A stretch of 64,000 nucleotides of DNA, from positions 14,357,016 through 14,421,015 of the forward strand of contig NW_024037051.1 in assembly GCF_015706575.1 (NCBI RefSeq), read 5' to 3'. How positions within the stretch are numbered: position 1 is the stretch's first letter; every line of letters begins with the position of its first letter. The translations under genes were made by a program, and so were the position numbers. Below are positions 13,250-24,360 of this stretch, in pieces. The notes beneath the pieces are model-generated. The model did not search any database and had not been told where the DNA came from. It saw only the letters and a program-made list of their open reading frames with translations. The stretch is from Patiria miniata. Taxonomy: Eukaryota > Echinodermata > Asteroidea > Valvatida > Asterinidae.

Positions 13250-16200
13250 CCTTAACCTGATGGATCGGGACAAACTCGGTACCCTCTGAAGCGGATGAAT
13301 GGGCCAACCCGCATGCAAATCGGCAGGTCAATAGACCCGAAACTTTTGGAGAAAATCCCAGAAGTAGAAGCGGATGCCCCTTCTTTCGCTTTTGTGCAGT
13401 AAGTCCCATAGGGAGGCCTGTCAGCGCCAACCCCTCATGGCTCCCATGTATCGCAGCCTGAAGGTACCTTAACCTGGATGGATCTGGACAAACTCGGTAC
13501 CATTCTGAAGCGGATGAATGGGCCAACCCGCATGCAAATCGGCAGGTCGATAGACCCGAAACTTTTGAAGAAAATCCCTGAAGTAGCAGCGGATGCCCCT
13601 TCTTTCGCTTTGTGCAGTAAGTCCCATAGGGAGGCCTGTCAGCGCCAACCCGCACATGGCTCCCATGTATCGCAGCCTGAAGGTACCTTAACCTGCATGC
13701 AAATCGGCAGGTCGATAGACCTGCAACTTTTGGAGAAAATACCAGAAGTAGCAGCGGATGCCCCTTCTTTCGCTTTTGTGCAGTTCGTCTCATAGGGAGG
13801 CCTGTCAGCGCCAACCGCATGGCTCCCATGTATCGCAGCCTGAAGGTACCTTAACCTGGATGGATCTGGACAAACTCGGTACCATTTTGAAGCGGATGAA
13901 TGGGCCAACCCGCATGCAAATCGGCAGGTCGATAGACCAGAAACTTTTTGGAAAATCCCAGAAGTAGCAACGGATGCCCCTTCTTTCGCTTTGGCATAGT
14001 AAGTCCCATAGGGAGGCCTGTCAGCGCCAACCCGCATGGCTCCCATGTATCGCAGCCTGAAGGTACCTTAACCTGGATGGATCTGGACAAACTCGGTACC
14101 ATTCTGAAGCGGATGAATGGGCCAACCGCATGCAAATCGGCAGGTCGATAGACCCGAAACTTTGAAGAAAATCCCAGAAGTAGTAGCGGATGCCACTTCT
14201 TTCGCTTTTGTGCAGTAAGTCCCATAGGGAGGCCTGGCAGCGCCAACCCGCATGGCTCCCATGTATCGCAGCCTGAAGGTACCTTAACCTACATGCAAAT
14301 CGGCAGGTCGATAGACCCGAAACTTTTGGAGAAAATCCAGAAGTAGCAGCAGATGCCCCTTCTTTCGCTTTGTGCAGTAAGTCCCATAGGGAGGCCTGTC
14401 AGCGCCAACCCGCATGGCTCCCATGTATCGCAGCCTGAAGGTACCTTTACCTGGATGGATCTGGACAAACTCGGTACCATTCTGAAGCGGATGAATGGGC
14501 CAACCCGCATGCAAATCGACAGGTCGATAGACCCGAAACTTTTGAAGAAAATCCCAGAAGTAGTAGCGGATGCCACTTCTTTCGCTTTTGTGCAGTAAGT
14601 CCCATAGGGAGGCCTGTCAGCGCCAACCCGCATGGCTCCCATGTATCGCAGCCTGAAGGTACCTTAACCTGGATGGATCTGGACAAACTCGGTACCATTT
14701 TGAAGCGGATGAATGGGCCAACCCGCATGCAAATCGGCAGGTCGATAGACCCGAAACTTTTTGGAAAATCCCAGAAGTAGCAGCGGATGCCCCTTCTTTC
14801 GCTTTTGTGCAGTAAGTCCCATAGGGAGGCCTGTCAGCGCCAACCCGCATGGCTCCCATGTATCGCAGCCTGAAGGTACCTTTACCTGGATGGATCGGGA
14901 CAAACTCGGTACCCCTCTGAAGCGGATGAATGGGCCAACCCGCATGCAAATCGGCAGGTCGATAGACCCGACACTTTTGGAGAAAATCCCAGAAGTAGTA
15001 GCGGATGCCCCTTCTTTCGCTTTTGTGCAGTAAGTCCCATAGCGAGGCCTGTCAGCGCCAACCCTCTGGCTCCCATGTATCGCAGCCTGAAGGTACCTTA
15101 ACCTGGATGGATCTGGACAAACTCGGTACCATTCTGAAGCGGATGAATGGGCCAACCCGCATGCAAATCGCAGGTCGATAGACCCGAAACTTTTGAAGAA
15201 ATCCCAGAAGTAGTAGCGGATGCCCCTTCTTTCGCTTTTGTGCAGTAAGTCCCATAGGGAGGCCTGTCAGCGCCAACCCGCATGGCTCCCATGTATCGCA
15301 GCCTGAAGGTACCTTAACCTGCATGACAAATCGGCAGGTCGATAGACCTGCAACTTTGGAGAAAATACCAGAAGTAGCAGCGGATGCCCCTTCTTTCGCT
15401 TTTGTGCAGTAAGTCCCATAGGGAGGCCTGTCAGCGCCAACCCGCATGGCTCCCATGTATCGCAGCCTGAAGGTACCTAACCTGGATGATCTGGACAAAC
15501 TCGGTACCATTTTGAAGCGGATGAATGGGCCAACCCGCATGCAAATCGGCAGGTCGATAGACCCGAAACTTTTTGGAAAAATCCCAGAAGTAGCAGCGGA
15601 TGCCCCTTCTTTCGCTTTTGTACAGTAAGTCCCATAGGGAGGCCTGTCAGCGCCAACCCGCATGGCTCCCATGTATCGCAGCCTGAAGGTACCTTAACCT
15701 GCATGGATCTGGACAAACTCGGTACCATTCTGAAGCGGATGAATGGGCCAACCCGCATGCAAATCGGCAGGTCGATAGACCCGAAACTTTTGAAGAAAAT
15801 TCCAGAAGTAGTAGCGGATGCCACTTCTTTCGCTTTTGTGCAGTAAGTCCCATAGGGAGGCCTGTCAGCGCCAACCCGCATGGCTCCCATGTATCGCAGC
15901 CTGAAGGTACCTTAACCTGCATGCAAATCGGCAGGTCGATAGACCCGAAACTTTTGGAGAAAATCCCAGAAGTAGCAGCAGATGCCCCTTCTTTCGCTTT
16001 TGTGCAGTAAGTCCCATAGGGAGGCCTGTCAGCGCCAACCCGCATGGCTCCCATGTATCGCAGCCTGAAGGTACCTTAACCTGCATGCAAATCGGCAGGT
16101 CGATAGACCCGAAACTTTTTGGAAAAATCCCAGAAGTAGCAGCGATGCCCCTTCTTTCGCTTTTTGTACAGTAAGTCCCATAGGGAGGCCTGTCAGCGCC

Positions 16201-19017
16201 AACCCGCATGGCTCCCATGTATCGCAGCCTGAAGGTACCTTAACCTGCATGGATCTGGACAAACTCGGTACCATTCTGAAGCGGATGATGGGCCAACCCG
16301 CATGCAAATCGGCAGGTCGATAGACCCGAAACTTTTGAGAAAATTCCAGAAGTAGTAGCGGATGCCACTTCTTTCGCTTTTGTGCAGTAAGTCCCATAGG
16401 GAGGGCCTGTCAGCGCCAACCCGCATGGCTCCCTGTATCGCAGCCTGAAGGTACCTTAACCTGCATGCAAATCGGCAGGTCGATAGACCGCGAAACTTTG
16501 GAGAAAATCCCAGAAGTAGCAGCGAATGCCCCTTCTTTCGCTTTTTGCAGTAAGTCCCATAGGGAGGTCCTGTCAGCGCAACCCGCATTGCTCCCATGTA
16601 TCGCGCCCTGAAGGTCCTTAACCTGGATGGATCTGGACAAACTTGGTACCTTTTGAAGCGGATGAATGGGCCAACCCGCAGCAAATCGGCAGGTCGATAG
16701 ACCCGAAACTTTTGGAGAAAATTCTAGAAGTAGCAGCGGATGCCCCTTCTTTCGCTTTTGTGCAGTAAGTCCCATAGGGAGGCCTGTCAGCGCCAACCCG
16801 CATGGCTCCCATGATGTATCGCAGCCTGAAGGTACCTTTAACCTGGATGGATCGGGACAAACTCGGTACCCCTCTGAAGCGGATGAATGGGCCAACCCGC
16901 ATGCAAATCGGCAGGTCGATAGACCCGAACTTTTGGAGAAAATCCCAGAAGTAGTAGCGGATGCCCTTCTTTCGCTTTTGTGCAGTAAGTCCCATAGGGA
17001 GGCCTGTCAGCGCCAACCCTCATGGCTCCCATGTATCGCAGCCTGAAGGTACCTTAACCTGGATGGATCTGGACAAACTCGGTACCATTCTGAAGCAGAT
17101 GAATGGGCCAACCCGCATGCAAATCGGCAGGTCGATAGACCCGAAACTTTTGAAGAAAATCCCAGAAGTAGTAGCGGATGCCCCTTCTTTCGCTTTTGTG
17201 CAGTAAGTCCCATAGGGAGGCCTGTCAGCGCCAACCCGCATGGCTCCCATGTATCGCAGCCTGAAGGTACCTTAACCTGCCATGCAAATCGGCAGGTCGA
17301 TAGACCTACAACTTTTGGAGAAAATACCAGAAGTAGCAGTGGATGCCCTTCTTTCGCTTTTGTGCAGTAAGTCCCATAGGGAGGCCTGTCAGCGCCAACC
17401 CGCATGGCTCCCATGTATCGCAGCCTGAAGGTACCTTAACCTGGATGGATCTGGACAAACTCGGTACCATTTTGAAGCGGATGAATGGGCCAACCCGCAT
17501 GCAAATCGGCAGGTCGATAGACCCGAAACTTTTTGGAAAATGCCAGAAGTAGCAGCGGATGCCCCTTCTTTCGCTTTTGTGTGCAGTAAGTCCCATAGGG
17601 AGGCCTGTCAGCGCCAACCCGCATGGCTCCCATGTATCGCAGCCTGAAGGTACCTTAACCTGGATGGATCTGGACAACTCGTTACCATTCTGAAGCGGAT
17701 GAATGGGCCAACCCGCATGCAAATCGGCAGGTCGATAGATCCGAAACTTTGGAGAAAATTTCAGAAGTAGCAGCGGATGCCCTTCTTTCGCTTTTGTGCA
17801 GTAAGTCCCATAGGGAGGCCTGTCAGCGCCAACCCGCATGGCTCCCATGTATCGCAGCCTGAAGGTACTTTAACCTAGATGGATCTGGACAAACTCGTAC
17901 CATTTTGAAGCGGATGAATGGGCCAACCCGCATGCAAATCGGCAGGTCGATAGACCCGAAACTTTTGGAGAAAATCCCAGAAGTAGCAGCGAATGCCCCT
18001 TCTTTCGCTTTTGTGCAGTAAGTCCCATAGGGAGGGCTGTCAGCGCCAACCCGCATTGCTCCCATGTATCGCAGCCTGAAGGTACCTTAACCTGGATGGA
18101 TCGGGACAAACTCGGTTCCCCTCTGAAGCGGATGAATGGGCCAACCCGCATGCAAATCGGCAGGTCGATAGACCCGACACTTTTGGAGAAAATCCCAGAA
18201 GTAGTAGCGGATGCCCCTTCTTTCGCTTTTGTGCAGTAAGTCCCATAGGGAGGCCTGTCAGCGCCAACCCGCATGGCTCCCATGTATCGCAGCCTGAAGG
18301 TACCTTAACCTGGATGGATCTGGACAAACTCGGTACCATTCTGAAGCGATGAATGGGCCAACCCGCATGCAAATCGGCAGGTCGATAGACTCGAAACTTT
18401 TGAAGAAATCCCAGAAGTAGTAGCGGATGCCCCTTCTTTCGCTTTTGTGCAGTAAGTCCCATAGGGAGCCTGTCAGCGCCAACCCCGCATGGCTCCCATG
18501 TATCGCAGCCTGAAGGTACCTTAACCTGCATGCAAATCGGCAGGTCGATAGACCTGCAACTTTTGGAGAAAATACCAGAAGTAGCAGTGGATGCCCTTCT
18601 TTCGCTTTTGTGCAGTAAGTCCCATAGGGAGGCCTGTCAGCGCCAACCCGCATGGCTCCCATGTATCGCAGCCTGAAGGTACCTTAACCTGGATGGATCT
18701 GGACAAACTCGGTACCATTTTGAAGCGGATGAATGGGCCAACCCGCATGCAATCGGCAGGTCGATAGACCCGAAACTTTTTGGGAAAATCCCAGAAGTAG
18801 CAGCGGATGCCCCTTCTTTCGCTTTTGTGCAGTAAGTCCCATAGGGAGGCCTGTCAGCGCCAACCCGCATGGCTCCCATGTATCGCAGCCTGAAGGTACC
18901 TTAACCTGGATGGATCTGGACAAACTCGTTACCATTTGAAGCGGATGAATGGGCCAACCCGCATGCAAATCGGCATGTCGATAGACCCGAAACTTTTGAA
19001 GAAAATCCCACAGAAGT
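13250..19017 (+). repeat. Recurring 5-monomer core in block B
   Basis: A core of five monomers (L, L, S, L, L) starting with a GATCGGGACAAACTC monomer, often with CCCTCTGAAGCGG, begins at 13250, 14879, 16835 and 18085. The second monomer has TTCTGAAGC, the third is the short class (GACCTGCAAC or GACCTACAAC), and the fourth has TTTTTGG. Spacings are 1629, 1956 and 1250 bp because different numbers of monomers follow the core, so this is an irregular and not a fixed-length higher-order repeat. Confidence 0.7.
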
Positions 19018-19183
19018 AGCATGCGGAAGTCCCGCTATCTTCTGTTGCTTTGTGTGCGTAAGTACCACCATCGGGAGCCATGGGCCCTGCCGCATGCGCC
19101 AATCGGCATCGTGACGGTCTCACCCGCTTGTAACTGCTGGACGGTAACCTGTGAGTCTGAATGCCAACCTCGGATGCAAATCG
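19018..19183 (+). repeat. Degenerate or badly resolved monomer
   Basis: Between two normal monomers lies about 165 bp that only loosely follows the consensus: fragments such as GTAAGTACCACCATCGGGAGCC, trimmed here to GTAAGTACCACCATCGGGAG, echo GTAAGTCCCATAGGGAGGCC, and GTGTGCGTAAG echoes TGTGCAGTAAG. It has many substitutions and indels at once, unlike every neighbour. It could be an old divergent monomer or one stretch of unpolished sequence. Confidence 0.7.
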
Positions 19184-20946
19184 CAGGTCGATAGACCCGA
19201 AACTTTTGGAGAAAATCCAGAAGTAGCAGCAGATGCCCTTCTTTCGCTTTTTGTGCAAAGTCCCATAGGGAGGCCTGTCAGCGCCAACCCGCATGGCTCC
19301 CATGTATCGCAGCTGAAGGTACCTAACCTGCATGCAAATCGGAGGTCGATAGACCCGAAACTTTTGGAGAAAATCCCAGAAGTAGCAGCAGATGCCCCTT
19401 CTTTCGCTTTTGTGCAGTAAGTCCCATAGGGAGGCCTGTCAGCGCCAACCCGCATGGCTCCCATGTATCGCAGCCTGACGGTACCTTAACCTGGCATGAT
19501 CTGGACAAACTCGGTACAATTTTGAAGCGGATGAATGGCCAACCCGCATGCAAATCGGCAGGTCGATAGACCTGCAACTTTTGGAGAAAATCCCAGAAGT
19601 AGCAGCGATGCCCCTTCTTTCGCTATTGTGCAGTAAGTCCCATAGGGACGCCTGTCAGCGCCAACCCGCATGGCTCCCATTTATCGCAGCCTGAAGGTAC
19701 CTTAACCTAGATGGATCTGGACAAACTCGGTACCATTTTGAAGCGGATGAATGGGCCAACCCGCATGCAAATCGGCAGGTCGATAGACCCGAAACTTTTT
19801 GGAAAAATCCCAGAAGTAGCAGCGGATGCCCTTCTTTCGCTTTTGTGCAGTAAGTCCCATAGGGAGGCCTGTCAGCGCCAACCCGCATGGCTCCCATGTA
19901 TCGCAGCCTGAAGGTACCTTAACCTGGATGGATCTGGACAAACTCGGTACCATTCTGAAGCGGATGAATGGGCCAACCCGCATGCAAATCGGCAGGTCGA
20001 TAGACGCGAAACTTTTGAAGAAATCCAGAAGTAGTAGCGGATGCCACTTCTTTTCGCTTTTGTGCAGTAAGTCCCATAGGGAGGCCTGTCAGCGCCACCC
20101 GCATGGCTCCCATGTATCGCAGCCTGAAGGTACCTTAATCTGGATGGATCTGGACAAACTCGGTACCATTTTGAAGCGGATGAATGGGCCAACCCGCATG
20201 CAAATCGGCAGGTCGATAGACCAGAAACCTTTGGAAAAATCCCAGAAGTAGCAGCGGATGCCCCTTCTTTCGCTTTTGTGCAGTAAGTCCCATAGGGAGG
20301 CCTGTCAGCGCCAACCCGCATGGCTCCCATGTATCGCAGCCTGAAGGTACCTTAACCTAGATGGATCTGGACAAACTCGGTACCCTTCTGAAGCGGATGA
20401 ATGGGCCAACCCGCATGCAAATCGGCAGGTCGATAGACCCGAAACTTTGAAGAAAATCCCAGAAGTAGTAGCGGATGCCACTTCTTTCGCTTTTGTGCAG
20501 TAAGTCCCATAGGGAGGCTGTCAGCGCCAACCCGCATGGCTCCCATGTATCGCAGCCTGAAGGTACCATCAACCTGCATGCAAATCGGCAGGTCGATAGA
20601 CCCGAAACTTTTGGAGAAAATCCAGAAGTAGCAGCAGATGCCCTTCTTTCGCTTTTGTGCAGTAAGTCCCATAGGGAGGCCTGTCAGCGCCAACCCGCAT
20701 GGCTCCCTAGTATCGCAGCCTGAAGGTACCTTAACCTGAATGGATCTGGACAAACTCGGTACCATTTTGAAGCGGATGAATGGGCCAACCTGCATGCAAA
20801 TCGGCAGGTCGATAGACCTGCAACTTTTGGAGAAAATCCTAGAAGTAGCAGCGGATGCCCTTCTTTCGCTTTTGTGCAGTAAGTCCCATAGGCAGGCCTG
20901 TCAGCGCCAACCCCAGATGGCTCCCATGTATCGCAGCCTGAAGGTA

Positions 20947-22242
20947 CCTTAATCTGGATGGATCTGGACAAACTCGGTACCATTTTGAAGCGGATGAATG
21001 GGCCAACCCCGCATGCAAATCGGCAGGTCGATAGACCCGAAACTTTTGGAAAAATCCAGAAGTAGCAGCGATGCCCCTTCTTTCGCTTTTGTGCAGTAAG
21101 TCCCATAGGGAGGCCTGTCAGTGCCACCCGCGTGGCTCCCATGTATCGCAGCCTGAAGGTACTTTAACCTAAATGATCTGGACAAACTCGGTACCATTTT
21201 GAAGCGGATGAATGGGCCAACCCGCATGCAAATCGGCAGGTCGATAGACCCGAAACTTTTGGAGAAAATTCCAGAAGTAGCAGCGGATGCCCCTTTCTTT
21301 CGCTTTTGTGCAGTAAGTCCCATAGGGAGGCCTGTCAGCGCCAACCCGCATGACTCCCATGTATCGCAGCCTGAATGTACCTTAACCTGCATGGATCTGG
21401 ACAAACTCGGTACCAATTTGAAGCGGATGAATAGCCAACCTGCATGCAAATCGGCAGGTCGATAGACCCGAAACTTTGGAGAAAATCCCAGAAGTAGCAG
21501 CAGATGCCCCTTCTTTCGCTTTTGTGCAGTAAGTCCCATAGGGAGGCCTGTCAGCGCCAACCCGCATGGCTCCCTGTATCGCAGCCTGAAGGTACCTTAA
21601 CCTGAATGGATCTGGACAAACTCGGTACCATTTTGAAGCGGATGAATGGGCCAACCCGCATGCAAATCGGCAGGTCGATAGACCCGAAACTTTTTGGAAA
21701 AATCCCAGAAGTAGCAGCGGATGCCCTTCTTTCGCTTTTGTGCAGTAAGTCCCATAGGGAGGCCTGTCAGCGCCAACCGCATGGCTCCCATGTATCGAAG
21801 CCTGAAGGTACCTTAACCTAGATGGATCTGGACAAACTCGGTACCATTTTGAAGCGGATGAATGGGCCAACCCGCATGCAAATCGGCAGGTCGATAGACC
21901 CGAAACTTTTGGAGAAATTCCAGAAGTAGCAGCGGATGCCCCTTCTTTCCCTTTTGTGCAGTAAGTCCATAGGGAGGCCTGTCAGCGCCAACCCGCATGA
22001 CTCCCATGTATCGCAGCCTGAAGGTACCTTAACCTGCATGGATCTGGACAAACTCGTACCATTTTGAAGCGGATGAATAGGCCAACCTGCAAGCAAATTG
22101 GCAGGTCGATCGACCCGAAACTTTGGAGAAAATCCCAGAAGTAGCAGCGGATGCCCTTCTTTCGCTTTTGTGCAGTAAGTCCCATAGGGAGGCCTGTCAG
22201 CGCCAACCCGCATGGCTCCCAGTGTATCGCAGACTGAAGGTA
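20947..22242 (+). repeat. 6-monomer block, copy 1
   Basis: Six long monomers whose markers in order are: CCTTAATCTGG with CCGCGTGGCTCC; GCATGACTCCC with CTGAATGTACC; CCTGCATGGATC with GAATAGCC; CCTGAATGG; CCTAGATGG with GCATGACTCCC; and CTGCAAGCAAATTGG with GGTCGATCGACC. The same series recurs at 23055. Confidence 0.8.
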
Positions 22243-23054
22243 CCTTAACCTGGATGGATCTGGACAAACTCGGTACCATTTTGAAGCGGATGAATAGGCA
22301 ACCCGCATGCAAATCGGCAGGTCGATAGACCCGAAACTTGTGGAGAAAATCTAGAAGTAGCAGCGGATGCCCCTTCTTTCGCTTTTTGTGCAGTATCCCA
22401 TAAGGAGGCCTGTCAGCGCCAACCCGCATGGCTCCCATGTATCGCAGCCTGAAGGTACCTTTACCTAAATGGATCTGGACAAACTCGGTACCATTCTGAA
22501 GCGGATGAATGGGCCAACCCGCATGCAAATCGGCAGGTCTATAGACCCGAAACTTTTGAAGAAAATCTCAGAAGTAGTAGCGGATGCCACTTCTTTCGCT
22601 TTTGTGCAGTAAGTCCCATAGGGAGGCCTGTCAGCGCCAACCCGCATGCTCCTCTGTATCGCGCCTGAAGGTACCTTAACCTGCATGCAAATCGGCAGGT
22701 CGATAGACCCGAAACTTTTGGAGAAAATCCCAGAAGTAGCAGCAGATGCCCCTTCTTTCGCTTTTGTGCAGTAAGTCCCATAGGGAGGCCTGTCAGCGCC
22801 ACCCGCATGGCTCCCATGTATCGCAGCCTGACGGTACCTTAACCTGCATGGATCTGGACAAACTCGGTACCATTTTGAAGCGGATGAATGGGCCAACCCG
22901 CATGCAAATCGGCAGGTCGATAGACCTGCAACTTTTGGAGAAAATCTCAGAAGTAGCAGCGGATGCCCCTTCTTTCGCTTTTGTGCAGTAAGTCCCATAG
23001 GGAGGCCTGTCAGCGCCAACCCGCATGGCTCCCATGTATCGCAGCCTGAAGGTA

Positions 23055-24360
23055 CCTTAATCTGGATGGATCTGGACAAACTCGGTACCATTTTGAAGCG
23101 GATGAATGGGCCAACCCGCATGCAAATCGGCAGGTCGATAGACCCGAACCTTTTTGGAAAAATCCCAGAAGTAGCAGCGGATGCCCCTTCTTTCGCTTTT
23201 GTGCAGTAAGTCCCATAGGGAGGCCTGTCAGTGCCAACCCGCGTGGCTCCCATGTATCGCAGCCTGAAGGTACCTTAACCTATTTGGATCTGGACAAACT
23301 CGGTACCATTTTAAAGCTGATGAATGGGCCAACCCGCATGCAAATCGGCAGGTCGATAGACCCGAAACTTTTGGAGAAAATTCCAGAAGTAGCAGCGGAT
23401 GCCCCTTCTTTCGCTTTTGTGTGCAGTAAGTCCCATAGGGAGGCCTGTCAGCGCCAACCCGCATGACTCCCATGTATCGCAGCCTGAATGTACCTTAACC
23501 TGCATGGATCTGGACAAACTCGGTACCATTTTGAAGCGGATGAATAGGCCAAACCTGCATGCAAATCGGCAGGTCGATAGACCCGAAACTTTTGGAGAAA
23601 ATCCCAGAAGTAGCAGCAGATGCCCCTTCTTTCGCTTTTGTGCAGTAAGTCCCATAGGGAGGCCTGTCAGCGCCAACCCGCATGGCTCCCTATATCGCAG
23701 CCTGAAGGTACCTTAACCTGAATGGATCTGGACAAACTCGGTACCATTTTGAAGCGGATGAATGGGCCAACCCGCATGCAAATCGGCAGGTCGATAGACC
23801 CGAAACTTTTTGAAAAATCCCAGAAGTAGCAGCGGATGCCCCTTCTTTCGCTTTTGTGCAGTAAGTCCCTAGGGAGGCCTGTCAGCGCCAACCCGCATGG
23901 CTCCCATGTATCGCAGCCTGAAGGTACCTTAACCTAGATGGATCTGGACAACTCGGTACCATTTTGAAGCGGATGAATGGCCAACCCGCATGCAAATCGG
24001 CAGGTCGATAGACCCGAAACTTTTGGAGAAAATCTCAGAAGTAGCAGCGGATGCCCCTTCTTTCGCTTTTGTGCAGTAAGTCCCATAGGGAGGCCTGTCA
24101 GCGCCAACCCGCATGACTCCCATGTATCGCAGCCTGAAGGTACCTTAAACCTGGATGGATCTGGACAAACTCGGTACCATTTTTGAAGCGGATGAATAGG
24201 GCCAACCTGCAAGCAATTGGCAGGTCGATCGACCCGAAAAATTTGGATGAAATCCCAGAAGTAGCAGAGGATGCCCTTCTTTCGCTTTTGTGCAGTAAGT
24301 CCCATAGGGAGGCCTGTCAGCGCCAACCCGCATGACTCCCATGTATCGCAGCCTGAAGTA
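23055..24360 (+). repeat. 6-monomer block, copy 2
   Basis: Repeats the marker series of the block at 20947 in the same order (CCTTAATCTGG with CCGCGTGGCTCC; GCATGACTCC with GAATGTACC; GCATGGATC with GAATAGGCC; CCTGAATGG; CCTAGATGG with GCATGACTCC; CAAGCAATTGG with GGTCGATCGACC). Four other monomers, one of them short, lie between the copies; the start-to-start distance is 2108 bp. Confidence 0.8.
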
